Shown: piece by piece, positions 51,401-63,800 of the stretch
How positions within the stretch are numbered: position 1 is the stretch's first letter
How the letters are laid out: each line of letters begins with the position of its first letter
Assembly (NCBI RefSeq): GCF_022568775.1
Contig: NZ_JAKZHW010000001.1
Location: 992,001 to 1,056,000 of the forward strand
Reading direction: 5' to 3'
Length of the DNA stretch: 64,000 nt
Source: Sphingomonas telluris
Lineage (GTDB): Bacteria > Pseudomonadota > Alphaproteobacteria > Sphingomonadales > Sphingomonadaceae
The notes under the pieces: model-generated
What the model was told of the DNA's origin: nothing
The model's input: the letters and a program-made list of their open reading frames with translations, nothing else
Database searches by the model: none
Program-made: the position numbers and the translations under genes

Positions 51401-51961
51401 GTCGGCTTCGAACTCTACCAGTCCATGCTCGAGGACGCGATCGTCGAGGAGAAGGCCGGCGGGGTCGTTCGCAAGGAAGAGTTCACGCCGCAAATCAACG
51501 TCGACGTGCCGATCCTCATTCCGGAGGAGTATGTTCCGGACCTCGACCTGCGCATGGGCCTGTACCGCCGCCTCGGCGAACTCGACGAGAAGCCGGAGGT
51601 CGAATCCTTCGCGGCCGAGCTGATCGACCGCTTTGGGCCGCTTCCGTCAGAGACGCAGAACCTGCTGAAAATCGTCGAGACGAAGTTGAACGCGAAGAAG
51701 GCGATGATCGCCAAGCTGGACGTTGGGCCGAAGGGTGCGCTCGTCACTTTCGCGGAGAGCGGCTTCCCAGACCTCGACGGCCTGCTCGCCTACGTGCAGC
51801 GGCTGAAGGGCGCCGCGAAGCTACGGCCGGACAGCAAGCTCGTGATCACGCGGGACTGGTCGACGCCGGAGGCCCGGCTCAACGGCGCGCTGCAGCTTTC
51901 GACGGGTCTCGCCCGGGTCGTAGCGGCTGGAGAACGCGCGAGGGAGTTGGAGCCGGCTTAG
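48464..51961 (+). CDS. mfd: Transcription-repair coupling factor Mfd
   Basis: A 1165-residue Mfd, which removes stalled RNA polymerase and recruits UvrA. UvrB-like N-terminal part ([50 protein letters not shown] in pieces), RNA-polymerase-interaction domain ([14 protein letters not shown]), RecG-like translocase ([77 protein letters not shown]) and TRCF C-terminal domain are all present. The start is the ATG overlapping the sdhE stop; the 52-codon longer frame lies wholly inside sdhE. Confidence 0.96.
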   Translation: MTDTLQRVLRAKDPLTLAGVPAGFMPWLAADLARAAHGSSKGGRVVLIASDEAAMRALAETVPIFAPEVEVLTFPAWDCLPYDRTSPALRVMAERLATLNALQAKTKGPQLLVVTENAITQRLLTPFRVRQLTKRIEEGARIDRDQLVKQLTSLGYERVESVAEHGEYAVRGSLIDLFPAGEPYALRLDFFGDEIESLRQFDPSDQRSTDRAKGFTLMPASEALLDEETIKRFRSRYRETFGATATGDPLYEAISDGRRMSGMEHWLPLFEEKLTTLLDHLGENDLILRDAGVDQALAARRESIDDYYGNRKRTMTGDAGSYRPLEPQALYLTAEEWDAAIAERPIHLTSQFPEPESAKTVSFEVEPARDFAPERTRQENVYEAVADHVAKLRKAGKKVVLASYTTGARERLAGLLHDHGLKSQKLADNWQEALGSKTQPTLMVLPLDHGFTGPDVAVLTEQDMLGDRLVRRRRKRKAAAAFLEELATLSPGDLVVHADHGIGRYEGLTSIPVSKAPHDCVALEYAGGDKLYVPVENIELLTRYGSESDGVALDRLGGEAWQRRKSRMKERIREIAGELIRTAAIRATRPGAVAEPDSAYPQFVDRFPYEETDDQDRAIEEVLADLESGRPMDRLVCGDVGFGKTEVALRAAFVVAMSGMQVAVVAPTTLLARQHYRNFTERLEGFPIKVGRLSRLVPSAEAKKTKEDLENGQVDIVVGTHAILGKGVKFKKLGLVIVDEEQHFGVTHKERLKALKTDVHVLTLTATPIPRTLQMAMSGLRELSVIQTPPVDRLAVRTYVSPWDPVVAREALLREHYRGGQSFFVVPRIADLPDMEEWVREEVPEVKAVTAHGQMSPTEVEERMSAFYDRKYDVLLSTTIVESGLDIPSANTLIVHRADRFGLAQLYQLRGRVGRSKARAYAYLTTQSDRSITETAEKRLQVLANLDSLGAGFQLASHDLDIRGAGNLLGDEQSGHIKEVGFELYQSMLEDAIVEEKAGGVVRKEEFTPQINVDVPILIPEEYVPDLDLRMGLYRRLGELDEKPEVESFAAELIDRFGPLPSETQNLLKIVETKLNAKKAMIAKLDVGPKGALVTFAESGFPDLDGLLAYVQRLKGAAKLRPDSKLVITRDWSTPEARLNGALQLSTGLARVVAAGERARELEPA

Positions 51962-52788
51962 CTGCCGTTACGCTGCGAGACGGCGACGAAGCGCGCGAGC
52001 TCTTCCTCCGTCAGCGCGCCGGCGCCGAGGAAGCCCTGGTAGAGGTCGCAGCGCCATTCCGCGAGATGCACGAGCTGGGCGGTGCTTTCGACACCCTCCA
52101 CGATGATCGTCAGGCCCAATTCGCGGGAAAGAGAGAAGATCGACCGAACGACGATGCGGTCGCGCTCACTGGTGCCAATCTTGGCAACCAACCCGCGGTC
52201 GATCTTCAGCGCGTCCAATGGCAAGCTGCCGAGATAGGCGAGGCTTGCGTAACCCGTTCCGAAATCGTCGAGCGCAACCTTGATCCCTTGGTCGCGCAAC
52301 CGCTGCAGGCGTGCGCCCACGCTCTCGAGGTCACTTAGAAGTGCGTTCTCGGTGATCTCGATCGTCACACGCTTCGGGTCGATGCCGACCGAGCGCACCT
52401 GCTTCAGCAGCCAATCGTCATAGCCTTCCTGCGCAATCTCGTGCGCAAGCAGGTTCATCGAGATGCCCAGGCGCCGCAGCGGCCCTTCCCATGCCGCTGC
52501 GGCGCGCAGCGCCTTGCGCTGGACAAGGCGCGAAAGCTGTTCGGAAAGATCAGCCTTTGCAGCGCGCTCGAAGAGCTGATCGGCGCTCTCGGCGCGTGCC
52601 CAGCGAGCCAGCGCCTCGGCGCTCGCAACTTCCCCCGTGACCGGATCGATCTGCGGCTGGAAGGCTACGTCGATCTGCTGATGTGCGATCACCGCCGCGA
52701 GGAGGTCGTCACGACGCCTCTCTTGCGACGGTGCCCCCCCCCGCCGGTCCTTGACCCGCTCTTCGATTTCTGCGCCCCGACCATTCAT
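51958..52788 (-). CDS. EAL-domain cyclic-di-GMP phosphodiesterase
   Basis: A 276-residue single-domain protein. The residues needed for c-di-GMP hydrolysis are all present: Glu58 of EAL, Asn112 (SMNLL), Glu144 (IEITE), Asp174-Asp175 (DDFGTGYAS), Lys195 (LKID), Glu231 (VEGVE) and Gln251 (YQGFL). There is no sensory or GGDEF domain; the first 30 residues are charged. It should lower c-di-GMP and so favour motility, alongside the chemoreceptor elsewhere in the window. Convergent with mfd, overlapping by four bases. Confidence 0.92.
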   Translation of the reverse strand: MNGRGAEIEERVKDRRGGAPSQERRRDDLLAAVIAHQQIDVAFQPQIDPVTGEVASAEALARWARAESADQLFERAAKADLSEQLSRLVQRKALRAAAAWEGPLRRLGISMNLLAHEIAQEGYDDWLLKQVRSVGIDPKRVTIEITENALLSDLESVGARLQRLRDQGIKVALDDFGTGYASLAYLGSLPLDALKIDRGLVAKIGTSERDRIVVRSIFSLSRELGLTIIVEGVESTAQLVHLAEWRCDLYQGFLGAGALTEEELARFVAVSQRNGS

Positions 52789-52907
52789 GCGACTTGGCTA
52801 GCGCTCGTCCGGTCTGTCGGAAACGGGCCATCCAGGGCTCGACCCACAACGGGACAGTAGCGCCGCCTGCAAAACTTCCTATGTTCGGGCGCGAAAGGAG
52901 CAGCGGA

Positions 52908-53729
52908 TTGAGCGCTGACGCGGCCAAGCTTGGCGGAATGGACGGACCGACCGACCTCGCCAGCCTGAAGATCGGGCTCCTCTCCTCCCACACCGAGGTG
53001 GCGCAGGCTGCCGAAGCGATGCTCCGGCGCCGCTACACCTGGGCCGATGCGGATGAGGCCGAGACGCTCGTGGCCCTCGGCGGCGACGGCTTCATGCTTC
53101 AAACGCTTCACAGCATGCTGGACGCGGGAAGGCCGCGGCCGGTGTTCGGGATGAACCGCGGCACCGTCGGCTTCCTCATGAACGACTGGCGCCTCGATCG
53201 GCTTGCGGAGCGCATCTCGGGCGCAAAGGCGGTTCGGGTCGCCCCGCTGCAGATGCAGGCGACGACTGTAAACGGAGAAGTCCACCGCAGCGCCGCTATC
53301 AATGAAGTCTCCCTGCTCCGCGAGACCCGCCAGACCGCCAAGATCGAGATCCTGGTCAACGGGCGTGTCGCGTTGCCGGAACTCGCCTGCGATGGTGTAC
53401 TGGTCGCGACCCCGGCCGGTTCGACTGCGTACAACCTGTCCGCGCGGGGGCCGATCTTGCCGCTCCAGGCGAAGATGCTGGCGCTTACGCCGATCAGTCC
53501 GTTCCGGCCACGGCGCTGGTCCGGCGCAATCCTCCCGGACGACACAGCCGTCTGCTTCCGCATCCTCGAGGCCGAGAATCGCCCGGTTTCGGCGGTCGCC
53601 GACCAGGTCGAGGTTCGCGAAGTGTCCCGCGTGGAGGTCACCCTGGACCGAGAACGGTCGCTGACATTGTTGTTCGACCCCGAGCATGCGCTGGACGAAC
53701 GGATCGCGATGGAACAATTCGCCACCTGA
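52908..53729 (+). CDS. nadK: NAD kinase
   Basis: A 273-residue NAD kinase, making NADP+ from NAD+ and ATP. The GGDG motif is at 58-61 (LVALGGDGFMLQTLH); the NE/S motif (AINEVSLL) and GDGVLVATPAGSTAYNLSARGP-like glycine-rich region (here CDGVLVATPAGSTAY) follow. The start chosen is a TTG eight bases after AAAGGAG; the frame is open 38 codons upstream without a site, and an ATG ten codons later is possible. tRNA-Asn lies 78 bp downstream. Confidence 0.92.
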   Translation: MSADAAKLGGMDGPTDLASLKIGLLSSHTEVAQAAEAMLRRRYTWADADEAETLVALGGDGFMLQTLHSMLDAGRPRPVFGMNRGTVGFLMNDWRLDRLAERISGAKAVRVAPLQMQATTVNGEVHRSAAINEVSLLRETRQTAKIEILVNGRVALPELACDGVLVATPAGSTAYNLSARGPILPLQAKMLALTPISPFRPRRWSGAILPDDTAVCFRILEAENRPVSAVADQVEVREVSRVEVTLDRERSLTLLFDPEHALDERIAMEQFAT

Positions 53730-53807
53730 TTGCGGCTTTCGGCCTTGCCTTTGGGGCAGCCTTCGCTAATTAGCCCGCCTGCCTGCGCGACATCGTCGCG
53801 AGGTTGC

Positions 53808-53882
53808 TCCCCGGTAGCTCAGCGGTAGAGCGTTCGACTGTTAATCGAATGGTCGCCTGTTCGAATCAGGCCCGGGGAGCCA
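53808..53882 (+). tRNA. tRNA-Asn (anticodon GTT)
   Basis: A complete cloverleaf of 72 bases plus encoded CCA. Acceptor stem TCCCCGG (53808-53814) pairs with CCGGGGA (53872-53878), discriminator G, then CCA at 53880-53882. The D-arm AGCTCAGCGGTAGAGC, anticodon stem TTCGA/TCGAA with loop CTGTTAA (anticodon GTT at 53840-53842) and T-arm GCCTG-TTCGAAT-CAGGC are all standard. No integrated element follows: the next 155 bp to putA hold only a GTCCC/GGGAC hairpin near 54013-54027. Confidence 0.97.
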
Positions 53883-54037
53883 TTTTTCTCATGGCTCAGA
53901 AACGAACGAAGCGGCCGGGCTCGACCCGACCGCTCCGGCGAGGCGCGTTCGTGTCTGGGAAGACCACCCCGCGCCATAACAACGGCTGCTTGTTCCGGCG
54001 GGTCCGGCCCGTCCCGGCGAGGGACAGGCGGGACAGT

Positions 54038-57000
54038 CTAGCCTTCGATGGCGGCCATCAAACTGGCGTTGCCGCCCGCGGCGGTCGTGTCGATGCAGGT
54101 GACGCGCTCGGTGGCGAAGCGCGCGACATAGTGCGGGCCGCCCGCCTTCGGACCCGTGCCGGAAAGCCCCTCGCCTCCGAACGGCTGGCTCTCGACGACC
54201 GCACCGATCTGATTGCGGTTCACGTAGAGGTTGCCCACGCGCGCGCGCTGCTCGACGAAGTCGCGGGTCGTATCGATGCGGCTCTGAAGGCCGAGCGTCA
54301 GGCCGTAGCCGGTCGAGTTGATCTCATCGATCACCTTGCCAAGACCTTCCGCCGAGAAGCGGATCACGTGAAGGATTGGGCCGAAATTCTCGCGGTTCAG
54401 CTCGCGCAGCGAACCGATCTCGTACATTGCGGGAGCGACGAAGGTGCCCTTCTTCGCAGCGGCCGGCAGCTCGAGCCGTCCGATCTTCTTCGCATTCTTG
54501 TCGAGCCACGCGAGGTGCTGATCGAGCGCCTTCTTTGCCTCTGCGTCGATCACGGGTCCAACGTCGGTCGTCAGGTCGCGCGGATCGCCGATGTCGAGCG
54601 CCTGCATGCCACCAGCGATCATGGCGACCATGCCGTCGGCCACGTCTTCCTGCACGAACAGGACGCGTAGAGCGGAGCAGCGTTGGCCCGCGCTCTGGAA
54701 AGCGGAGGACATGACGTCGCGCGTGACCTGTTCAGGCAAGGCCGAGCTGTCGACGATCATCGCATTCTGTCCGCCGGTCTCGGCGATGAACGGGATGATG
54801 GGCCCGTCGCGATCGGCAAGCGTACGGTTGATGATGCGCGCGACTTCGGTCGAGCCGGTGAAGGCGACGCCCGCGATCATCGGGTGGGAAGTGAGCGCAG
54901 CCCCCACCTTTCCATCGCCGGGAGCGAGGAACACCACATCCTCCGGGATGTCGGCGCGGTGCATGAGGTCGATGGCCAAGGCTCCGATCAACGGAGTCTG
55001 CTCGGCCGGCTTGGCAATCGCCGTGTTGCCGGCGGCCAGCGCAGCGGCGACTGGGCCGGTGAAGATCGCCAGCGGGAAGTTCCACGGGCTAATGCAGACG
55101 AAAGCACCACGACCGTGGAGGCGAAGCTCGTTCTGCTCACCCGTCGGGCCAGGGAGCGGGAGCGCAGCCGTGAACTGGCGGCGGGCTTCGGAGGCGTAGA
55201 AACGGAGAAAATCGACCGCCTCGCGCACTTCCAGCACTGCGTCGGGGAGCGTCTTCCCGCCCTCGCGCACGCACAGCGAGAAGAATTCTTCCCGATGCTC
55301 TTCGAACAGATCGGCAGTGCGGTCGAGCAGCCGGGCACGCGCTTGGCCGCCAAGAGCATCCCACGCGGGCTGCGCCGTGGTCGCCGTACGGACCATGCGG
55401 TCGACGTCTGCTTGGGTGGCGTCGACCACGGTGCCGACCTTTGCGCCGTGATCGTAGGGAGACGTGACGGTCTCGCCCTTGCGCTTGGATCCGGTCGGCG
55501 ACGCGGTCCACTCGCGGCTCTCCAGCGCGGTCAGACGCTCCAGAAGCGGCTCGCGAACCAGCGGATCGGAAAGGTCGACGCCGGCGCTGTTGCGGCGGTC
55601 CTCGCCGAAGATCTCTTGCGGCAGAACAATCTTCGGGTTCCGCTTCGGCTCCACGGCCGCGAGGTCCGCAACGGGATCACGGACCAGTTCGTCGAGGCTG
55701 ACGTCTTCGTCGGCGATGCGATTCACGAACGACGAGTTGGCGCCGTTTTCGAGCAATCGGCGGACTAGATAAGCGAGCAGTTCCTTGTGGCTACCGACAG
55801 GCGCGTAGATGCGTACCGGCGTCGGCTCGTCGCCGATCGCGCGTTCGAGCTTGGCGACTTCCTCGTAGAGCGCCTCGCCCATGCCGTGGAGCCGCTGGAA
55901 CTCGAATTTCGTCTTGCCCGCGAGCGCCTTAACGGCCGCGATCGTGTTCGCGTTGTGGGTGGCGAAGGCTGGATAGATGACATCCTTCGCCGCGAGCAGC
56001 TTCTTGGCGCAGGCGAGGTACGACACGTCCGTGGCGACCTTGCGCGTGTAGACGGGGTAATCGCTCAGGCCTGCGACCTGCGCGGCCTTGATCTCGGTAT
56101 CCCAGTAGGCGCCCTTAACCAGGCGCACCATGAGCTTGCGACGGTGCGCGCGGGCAGCATTGATGCCCCAGTCGCAGAGCGGCGCGGCGCGCTTCTGATA
56201 AGCTTGCAGCGCGATTCCGAAGCCGCCCCAGCCGTTCGCGAACAGCTCTTCGTCCGCCAGCATCGCCTCGAACAGGTCCATCTGCAGCTCGAGGCGATCC
56301 GCCTCTTCCGCGTCGATGGTCAGGTGAACGTCGGCCTTGCTCGCCTTCAGCGCGAGTTCGCGGAGGATCGGCAGAATATACGCCTTCACCTCGTCCGCAT
56401 GGCTCCATTCGTACCGCGGATGCAGCGCCGACAGCTTGACCGAGATGCCCGGCGACACCGCGAACCCGCCCTTGGCTTCCTTGGCGATACGGTCGAGCGC
56501 CTTGCGATAGGCTTCCGCGTAGCGCTCTGCGTCCTCGATCGTACGCGCCGCCTCGCCCAGCATGTCGAAGCTGTGGCTGAGTCCTTGCGAGCGTTCCGGT
56601 GCCGCGCGGCGAAGAGCTTCGTCGATGTTGCGCCCGAACACGAAGTTGCGGCCGAGGATCTTCATCGCCTCGCGGACCGCCGTACGGACGACAGGCTCAC
56701 CCAGGCGGCCGACTGCGCGGCCGAGAGCTGCCTTCCAGTTGTCGGACCGATCCTGCGCCCCTTCCAGCACCTTGCCGGTCAGCAGCAGCGAGAAAGTCGC
56801 TGCGTTGACGAAGGAAGATTCCGAACGCCCCAGTTTCTCCGCCCAATCCGGACCGGACAGCTTGTCAGCGATGAGCTCGTCGGCCGTGTGCGCATCGGGG
56901 ATGCGGAGCAATGCTTCGGCAAGGCACATCATGGCGATGCCCTCGTCGCTGCCGAGATCGTAGGCCTGCAGGAAAGCGTCCAGCCCAGACGGCTTGTGGG

Positions 57001-57187
57001 CGCGGACGCCCTTCACCAGCGCACGAGCAGTCGCCAGCGCTTCGCCGAGCGCGGCAGGATCGAGACGCGCCTGATCCAAACGCTCCGGGACGACGATTTC
57101 CTCGTCGGCCCGGTAGGCAAGCCTCAGCTCTGTGCGATCGACCAGTTCCGCCGCAGGCGGCGGCGCTACGCCAGCTGCCCGTGGCAA
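54038..57187 (-). CDS. putA: Bifunctional proline dehydrogenase / L-glutamate gamma-semialdehyde dehydrogenase PutA
   Basis: A 1049-residue PutA that oxidises proline to glutamate in two steps (FAD, then NAD+). The proline dehydrogenase barrel (about 60-500) has [30 protein letters not shown] and FATHNANT; the aldehyde dehydrogenase part (about 520-1030) has [23 protein letters not shown] (in part), [18 protein letters not shown] and the catalytic Cys in [10 protein letters not shown]. There is no N-terminal ribbon-helix-helix domain, so it is the non-DNA-binding short type. The start is a TTG lying 22 bases inside the 3' end of secA; a later start is possible. Confidence 0.95.
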   Translation of the reverse strand: MPRAAGVAPPPAAELVDRTELRLAYRADEEIVVPERLDQARLDPAALGEALATARALVKGVRAHKPSGLDAFLQAYDLGSDEGIAMMCLAEALLRIPDAHTADELIADKLSGPDWAEKLGRSESSFVNAATFSLLLTGKVLEGAQDRSDNWKAALGRAVGRLGEPVVRTAVREAMKILGRNFVFGRNIDEALRRAAPERSQGLSHSFDMLGEAARTIEDAERYAEAYRKALDRIAKEAKGGFAVSPGISVKLSALHPRYEWSHADEVKAYILPILRELALKASKADVHLTIDAEEADRLELQMDLFEAMLADEELFANGWGGFGIALQAYQKRAAPLCDWGINAARAHRRKLMVRLVKGAYWDTEIKAAQVAGLSDYPVYTRKVATDVSYLACAKKLLAAKDVIYPAFATHNANTIAAVKALAGKTKFEFQRLHGMGEALYEEVAKLERAIGDEPTPVRIYAPVGSHKELLAYLVRRLLENGANSSFVNRIADEDVSLDELVRDPVADLAAVEPKRNPKIVLPQEIFGEDRRNSAGVDLSDPLVREPLLERLTALESREWTASPTGSKRKGETVTSPYDHGAKVGTVVDATQADVDRMVRTATTAQPAWDALGGQARARLLDRTADLFEEHREEFFSLCVREGGKTLPDAVLEVREAVDFLRFYASEARRQFTAALPLPGPTGEQNELRLHGRGAFVCISPWNFPLAIFTGPVAAALAAGNTAIAKPAEQTPLIGALAIDLMHRADIPEDVVFLAPGDGKVGAALTSHPMIAGVAFTGSTEVARIINRTLADRDGPIIPFIAETGGQNAMIVDSSALPEQVTRDVMSSAFQSAGQRCSALRVLFVQEDVADGMVAMIAGGMQALDIGDPRDLTTDVGPVIDAEAKKALDQHLAWLDKNAKKIGRLELPAAAKKGTFVAPAMYEIGSLRELNRENFGPILHVIRFSAEGLGKVIDEINSTGYGLTLGLQSRIDTTRDFVEQRARVGNLYVNRNQIGAVVESQPFGGEGLSGTGPKAGGPHYVARFATERVTCIDTTAAGGNASLMAAIEG

Positions 57188-59898
57188 TGCTTGAACTTCT
57201 TGCCGGAGCCGCAGGGACAGAGAGCGTTGCGGCTCACCGGCTGCGCAAGCGTCTCGCCATTCTCACCTTTAGGAAGATTGGGCGTCGGGATGTTCAGCGG
57301 CTGCGTGCCAGGGCCCGACAAAAAGGCGGCGGCATCCAAGTCGGCCGTGTCGTCATCGCCCGAAAGCGGATCGATGTGCTGCGTGATGAAGTCCGGCAGC
57401 TCCAGCGGCGGCGGAGGCGCGAACTGCACCTGCGCACGCATCAGGACGCGGGTCACTTCCTCGCGGATCGAGATGAGCAGGCGCTCGAACAGCAGGAAGG
57501 CTTCCTGCTTGTACTCGTCGATCGGCTTCTTCTGCGCGTAGCTGCGCAAGTGAATCACCGCACGCAGCGCATCGAGCGTCGCGAGGTGCTCCTTCCAGAA
57601 ATGGTCGAGGGTCTGGAGAAGGATGTTCTTCTCCACGTTGTTCCAATGCTCCGGATCGAAATCGGCGAGCTTGGCGGCCATCGCCTCGTCGGCCAGCTTC
57701 TGAAGCCGCTCGATGATGATGTCCTGCTCGACAGCATCCTCTTCCAGCCACTCGTCGATTGGAGGCTGAAGCCCGAAGATGAACTCGACGCTCTCCTTGA
57801 GCGTGTTGACGTCCCACTGCTCCGGATAGCTGCCCGGCGGGCATGAAGCGGTCACGAGCGAAACGGCCGTCTCGGCGCGCATGTCGGCGACCACGTCGCT
57901 GACGGTGTCCGCGTCCATGATCTCGGCGCGTTGCTCGTAGATGACCTTGCGCTGGTCGTTCATCACGTCGTCGTATTCGACGACCTGCTTGCGAATGTCG
58001 TAGTTGCGGGCTTCGACCTTCTTCTGCGCGGTCTCGATGGCCTTCGAGATCCACGGGCTGATGATTGCCTCGCCGTCCTCAAGGTTCTTGTTCATCAGTC
58101 GCGCGAACATCGTCTGCGGCCCGAAAATGCGCAGCAGGTCGTCGTCGAGGCTGAGATAGAAGCGGCTGAGGCCCGGGTCGCCCTGACGGCCTGAACGGCC
58201 GCGGAGCTGGTTGTCGATGCGCCGGCTTTCGTGACGTTCCGTGCCGAGCACGAAGAGACCGCCGACATCCAGCGCCTGCTGCTTCTCCACCGCAATCTCG
58301 GCGCGGATCTTGTCTGCGTGCGCCTGATATTCCGGAGTGCCCTCGACGAGGTCGGGGAACTCGTCCTGCATGCGGAACTCGAGGTTGCCGCCGAGCTGAA
58401 TATCGGTGCCGCGGCCCGCCATGTTGGTGGCAATGGTCACCGCACCAAGGCGGCCGGCCTGCGCGACAATGTGCGCTTCGCTCTCATGGAAGCGCGCATT
58501 GAGCACCGAATGCTTGATGCCTTCGCGCTCCAGGAACTCCGATAGCATCTCCGACTTTTCGATCGACACCGTGCCGACGAGAACCGGCTGGCCCATCTCC
58601 TGGCGCTTGCGGATTTCCTTCGCGATTGCCGCGAACTTGTCGGTGATGTTCTTGTAGAACTCGTCGTCCTCGTCGACGCGCCGCACGGGCACGTTCGTCG
58701 GAATGGTAACGACGTTCATCCGGTAAATGTCGAAGAACTCCGGCGCTTCCGTCGCGGCCGTTCCGGTCATTCCCGACAGCTTCGGATACATGCGGAAGTA
58801 ATTCTGGAAGGTGATCGAGGCGAGCGTCTGGTTCTCCGGCTCGATCTGGACGCCCTCCTTGGCTTCCACGGCCTGGTGGAGACCATCGGACCAGCGGCGT
58901 CCGTCCATCATGCGGCCGGTGAACTCGTCGATGATGACGACCTTCTCATCCTTCACGATGTAGTCGATGTCCCGCTTGAACATGACGATCGCCTTGAGCG
59001 CCTGGTTCAGGTGGTGGACGACCTGCGTGTTGGCGATGTCATAGAGGTTGCGGCCCTCGATCAGGCCGGCTTCCTCGAGCATGCGCTCCGCCTTCTCGGT
59101 GCCGTCCTCCGTCAGGACGACGCTCTTCTGCTTTTCGTCCTTCTCGTAATCTTCGGCTGTGAAGCCCTTCACGATCTTGTCGACCGAGACGTAGAGCTCG
59201 GACTTGTCGTCAGTAGGGCCGGAAATGATCAGCGGAGTCCGCGCCTCGTCGATGAGGATGGAGTCCACCTCGTCGACAATCGCGAAATTGAACGGCCGCT
59301 GGACCATCTGGTCCCGCGAGTATTTCATGTTGTCGCGGAGGTAGTCGAAACCGAGCTCGTTGTTCGTCGCGTAGGTGATGTCGCTGTCGTACGCCTCGCG
59401 CCGAGCCTGGTCCGTCATGTTCGGAACGATCACGCCGACGGTGAGGCCGAGGAAGCGGTAGATCTGGCCCATCCACTCCGCGTCGCGGCGGGCGAGATAG
59501 TCGTTCACGGTGACGACGTGGACGCCCTTGCCGGGCAGCGCATTTAGATAGGTCGCGAGCGTGGCAACGAGCGTCTTGCCTTCGCCCGTCTTCATCTCGG
59601 CGATCTCACCGCGGTGAAGCGCGATGCCGCCGATCAGCTGAACGTCGTAATGCCGCTGGCCGAGCGTTCGCTTGGCTGCTTCGCGGACCGTGGCGAACGC
59701 TTCCGGAAGGAGGTCGTCGAGCTTCGTGCCTTCCGACAGGCGACGACGGAAAATCTCGGTCTGACCTCGCAGCTCGTCGTCCGTCATGGCTGAAATCGTG
59801 GGCTCGAAGCCGTTTACGGCTTCGACATACTTCCCGAGGCCTCGGACATAGCGGTCGTTTGCCGATCCGAAGATGCTCTTTGCCAGTGCGGCGATCAT
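57166..59898 (-). CDS. secA: Preprotein translocase subunit SecA
   Basis: A 910-residue SecA ATPase, the motor of the SecYEG channel. Walker A is MKTGEGKTL (102-110); the [20 protein letters not shown] motif (given in part), the preprotein cross-linking domain and the second ATPase domain motifs ([28 protein letters not shown]) are present. The C-terminal SEC-C zinc motif is [14 protein letters not shown]. The last codons overlap the putA start. AAGGATTTCC precedes the ATG. Confidence 0.97.
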   Translation of the reverse strand: MIAALAKSIFGSANDRYVRGLGKYVEAVNGFEPTISAMTDDELRGQTEIFRRRLSEGTKLDDLLPEAFATVREAAKRTLGQRHYDVQLIGGIALHRGEIAEMKTGEGKTLVATLATYLNALPGKGVHVVTVNDYLARRDAEWMGQIYRFLGLTVGVIVPNMTDQARREAYDSDITYATNNELGFDYLRDNMKYSRDQMVQRPFNFAIVDEVDSILIDEARTPLIISGPTDDKSELYVSVDKIVKGFTAEDYEKDEKQKSVVLTEDGTEKAERMLEEAGLIEGRNLYDIANTQVVHHLNQALKAIVMFKRDIDYIVKDEKVVIIDEFTGRMMDGRRWSDGLHQAVEAKEGVQIEPENQTLASITFQNYFRMYPKLSGMTGTAATEAPEFFDIYRMNVVTIPTNVPVRRVDEDDEFYKNITDKFAAIAKEIRKRQEMGQPVLVGTVSIEKSEMLSEFLEREGIKHSVLNARFHESEAHIVAQAGRLGAVTIATNMAGRGTDIQLGGNLEFRMQDEFPDLVEGTPEYQAHADKIRAEIAVEKQQALDVGGLFVLGTERHESRRIDNQLRGRSGRQGDPGLSRFYLSLDDDLLRIFGPQTMFARLMNKNLEDGEAIISPWISKAIETAQKKVEARNYDIRKQVVEYDDVMNDQRKVIYEQRAEIMDADTVSDVVADMRAETAVSLVTASCPPGSYPEQWDVNTLKESVEFIFGLQPPIDEWLEEDAVEQDIIIERLQKLADEAMAAKLADFDPEHWNNVEKNILLQTLDHFWKEHLATLDALRAVIHLRSYAQKKPIDEYKQEAFLLFERLLISIREEVTRVLMRAQVQFAPPPPLELPDFITQHIDPLSGDDDTADLDAAAFLSGPGTQPLNIPTPNLPKGENGETLAQPVSRNALCPCGSGKKFKHCHGQLA

Positions 59899-60016
59899 GG
59901 AAATCCTTTACGTGCCGGGCGCTTAGAAAGGCCTGAACGACTGCCCCCACACAGCCGGCAATTTGTGGCGGGCGATGTAGGCAGCGCCCCAGCCGTAGTC
60001 AATGAAGGGGAAGTAT

Positions 60017-60457
60017 ATGCGCAAGTGGTCCGGCGGGTGTCTTTGCGGGACCGTCCGGTACGAACTTTCCAGCGATCCGTTCGATGCCGGCTGGTGCCAT
60101 TGCCGGACCTGCCAGCTGTTCGGCGGCGCGCCCGCGATGGCCTTCGCCTCGGTTCCGACCGAGGATTTCCGATGGACCGCGGGCAAAGACAAGGTTGGCC
60201 GTTTCCGCTCCTCCAGCTTCGGACACCGCGAGTTCTGCGGCGAATGCGGGTCACCGCTGCGGATCCAGGTCGACCATCAGCCGGAAACGGTCGATTTCCC
60301 GATCGCGACGCTGGATCAGCCGGACGATGTCCCGCCCGGGTTTCACATCTTCTGGGGAAGCAAGGTCGCCTGGTTCGACCCGGGAGACGACCTGCCGCGG
60401 CATGACAAGTTCAGGCCGGACACTCGGGGGCTCGAAGGAACCGAGCCGCCCGAGTGA
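60017..60457 (+). CDS. GFA family (glutathione-dependent formaldehyde-activating-like) zinc protein
   Basis: A 146-residue GFA/CENP-V fold protein. Zinc-ligand cysteines sit in GGCLCGTVRYEL, CHCRTCQ and FCGECGSPL. The family is named for Gfa but most members have unknown function. The start is placed at the second ATG (MRKWSGG), which has AAGGGGA upstream; the ATG five codons earlier lacks a site. Convergent with trxA (10-bp gap). Confidence 0.88.
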   Translation: MRKWSGGCLCGTVRYELSSDPFDAGWCHCRTCQLFGGAPAMAFASVPTEDFRWTAGKDKVGRFRSSSFGHREFCGECGSPLRIQVDHQPETVDFPIATLDQPDDVPPGFHIFWGSKVAWFDPGDDLPRHDKFRPDTRGLEGTEPPE

Positions 60458-60467
60458 TTTGTCACAG

Positions 60468-60812
60468 TCAGCCGTTCGCCTGCGACTGGCCGTCGAGATT
60501 GCTCTCGAGCCACTGCTGTATCTGGCTGCGCGGAGCGGCGCCGACCTTCTGGGCAACCGGCTGGCCGCCCTTGAACAGCAACATCGTCGGAATGCCGCGG
60601 ACGCCATAGCGGCCCGGAATGTCGGGATTCTCGTCGATGTTAAGCTTGGCGACCGTGACCTTGTCGCCGAGGTCGTTGGAGATTTCCTCCAGAGCCGGGG
60701 CAATCATGCGGCACGGACCGCACCACTCGGCCCAGAAGTCGACGAGGACAGCGCCCTCGGCGCCCAGCACGTCGGTTTCGAAACTCTGGTCGGTGACGGT
60801 CTTGGTGGCCAT
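60468..60812 (-). CDS. trxA: Thioredoxin
   Basis: A 114-residue thioredoxin with active site WCGPC (Cys31, Cys34), the [14 protein letters not shown] motif and the cis-Pro loop GIPTMLLF. It is the general cytoplasmic disulfide reductase. The C-terminus is slightly extended (DGQSQANG). It lies 62 bp after addA in the same direction, the common addB-addA-trxA arrangement of alphaproteobacteria. Confidence 0.95.
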   Translation of the reverse strand: MATKTVTDQSFETDVLGAEGAVLVDFWAEWCGPCRMIAPALEEISNDLGDKVTVAKLNIDENPDIPGRYGVRGIPTMLLFKGGQPVAQKVGAAPRSQIQQWLESNLDGQSQANG

Positions 60813-60874
60813 TTCAACAAATCTCCTAACGGAAGTTGGCCCAGATATGGGGACTGTGGGTCATCACCTCAATC

Positions 60875-63800
60875 CTACACCGCGATGAGCTTAGGACCGC
60901 TGGTGTAGAGCAGCGACGCGCGCACCTCCCGTCCCGGAAAAATGACTCGCAGCGCCTCCACATAAGCACTCATCTGCGCGCGGTGCGAGGTCGGAATCGA
61001 CGAAGCGGAGTCCGGAACGCGACCGGTCTTGAAGTCGATCACGGAAACGCGGTCGTGCTCCACGAGAAGCCGGTCGACCGTGCCGGCGACGACCGTGCCG
61101 TCCGGAAGCGTCGCCGCGAGCGGAGCTTCGGCGAGCGAACCCGGGCCGAATAGCGGTGCAAAGCTGGGATCGGAGAGGACGTTGCATACGGTGTCCGCGA
61201 TCTCCTTTCGCGATTTGGCGTCAGAGAGACCGGCGGACCGCTCCAGCCAACGCAGCGCCGTCGCATGGCGCTGGTCGGGCGCGACGTCTGCCAACCGTTC
61301 GAGCAGCGCGTGGATGAGCGTACCCCGCTCGGCCGCTGCCCGCATGGCAGCGCTCGGCGGAGGCGCGGCCTCCTTGTCCTCGGCGATCGCGGAGGGCGCG
61401 AGCGGGCGCGGCGGGCGCGCCTCAGGCGGCGCCGGCGTTCGCGCCCACTCTGGAATGGCCGGCCCCGGAACGGCGTTGGGAAGTGCTTTCAGCTTGATCG
61501 CCGCCGGTGCGACGTCACCACGATAGCGCAGAACACGACCCCACGCAGGATCCTCCAACTCTTCCGCAGCGAGAGACCTGAGGGCGCGCTCAGCGCGGAC
61601 GTGCCAGGAATTCTCGGGGCGAATCCCATCCTTGGTCTTGGGCTGGAGCCCAGCGATCACCAGTCGCTCCTCGGCTCGCGTCAGGGCCACGTAGAGGAGG
61701 CGCCAATGCTCCTGAAGGTCCCGCTCCTCCTCCGCTGCAATCAGCGTATCGAATGGCGTGACACGCTCCACCTTTCGCGGACGAAGGAGCGGGACGCTGC
61801 CGACACCCGGAACCGGGAAGCTCAAGATGCGCGAGATGCCCCCGAGCCGCGCGGGGTCCGCCGTCGCATCGGCGAGGATCACGACGGGCGCTTCGAGGCC
61901 CTTGGCGCCGTGCACGGTCATCACGCGCACCGCATTGGATGGCGCCGACGGGTCGCGCTTGATTTCGACATCGCCCCTCGCGAACCACGCGAGGAAGCGG
62001 TCCAGGGAAGCGATTTCCTTCTGCTCGAATTCCAGCGCGCTCGACAGCAACTCGTCGATCGGATCGCGGGCAGCCATTCCCAACCGAGCGTAAATTTTGC
62101 GGCGGCCGTCCATCGAACCCGACAGGATGGTCTCGAGAAAGCGATGCGGCGTGGTGAAATCCGCCATCGCCAGCAGCGAGGTCAGAAGGTCGCGCGCCTG
62201 CCGGAACTCGGGCCTGTCATCGCCGCGTTCACCTAGTCGCTGCCACAGCGAAACCTGCCCACGTCCGTAAGCCAGCTCGAGCAGCAATTCCTGGCTCCAA
62301 CCGACCAGCGGCGAAACCAGCAAATTGCCGAGGTTGAGGTCGTCCAGGGGCTGAACAGCGAAGGTGATGGCCGCCAGCAGGTCCTTGACCGCAAGCGGTT
62401 CCTGCAAGTGCAGGCGATCGATCCCCGCAACCGGCACGCCCTCTTCAAACAACCGGGCCACGATCAGCGACGCCAGTTCACCGCGGCTACGCACAAGGAC
62501 GAGCACGTCCCCGGGCGTCATCGGCCGCTTGGTCGAAGCGAGGACGGGCGCTTCATCCAGCCATCTTCGAACCTGCTTCGCCAGCACGCTGGCGTAGAGG
62601 CGCGCATCCTCGCCGAGCCAGCCCTCCTCGCCTTCTTCGCCGTTTGCGTCTGTCTCCGGCGCGAAGGGCGCCCACAGTTCGACGGCCCCCGGGCGGCCGT
62701 AGAAATGCGGCTGATGCCGCCTCGGCTCATCCGGAAGACCCATGTTCCGGTAACCGACCTCATCGATGACCGCGTCGACAACGTCGAGGACGGCGGGCGC
62801 CGAGCGAAAGCTCGCCTCGATGGACAGGTCCCTGAACTCGAGTGCCGATCCCGAGCGCTCATCTCCCTGTGCTTCCAGCAGAGCGGCGGAGCGCTCGCGC
62901 ACCCACTGGCGGGCATTTTCGAATTCCTGCGGGTCGGTGCCCTGAAAGCCGAAGATCGCCTGCTTGAAGTCGCCCACCATGAAGATCGAGCGTCCCCGGC
63001 TCTCCGCTGCGCCGAGCCCCACGAAGAATTCGGAGGCGAGCGCCTGAACGATTTCCCACTGCTCGCGATTGGTATCCTGGGATTCGTCGACCAGGATGTG
63101 ATCGGTCCGCCGATCCAGCTTGTAGCGGACCCACTCGCCCATGCCCGGCGTCGCGAGCAGATGCCTGGTCCAGGCGATCAGGTCGTTGAAGTCGGCGACG
63201 CCGGCACTCCGCTTCGCCCGGGTGTAGGAAGCGGCGAAGGCTTGTCCGGCACGCAGACCGGCAGCCATGTCCGCGGCAAGCTTGGCGCCGTTCTGAATGC
63301 GCACGAGCTCGCCGATCAGGTTCGAAAGGCGTCCGGCATGCGCTTCATAGTGCGGCTCGGCCTTCGACTGGCCAGCAGACACCCGGAGAGTGTCCTTGTC
63401 GGTCATCACCACTTTGCGCAGCTTCGGAAGCGCCGCCGCTCGTTCGATCGGGCTCAACGAAAGCCAGCGGTCGATTGCCTCCGCGTGGCCCAATCCCGTC
63501 TGCACGCCCCACCGTCGGTTGGCATCGGCAATGGCTTGCAAAAGGTCGCAGTCGAAACGGTCGTCGTGGCATTGGTGCGCGATGAAATCCGCCACGGACT
63601 CGTCCGGCAATTGCATCACCCGGCGCAACAGCGGCTCGATCGTCTCCGGAGACCCGAAAGCGGCCATGGCGTCGGCCGCTCCGGCGCATAGCATCAGATA
63701 TTTTGCCGCCCCTTCTTCCCCCAGGCGAAGGCTCAGACACTGCACGTCGCTGATCAGGCGCTCGTCGTTGCGGGCTTCGGCATCGGCGATCAGGTTGGCG

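Noticed and set aside
53808..54037. tRNA-Asn as an integration site
   Set aside because: No integrase, no repeated tRNA 3' end and no foreign-looking DNA follow; putA comes directly.
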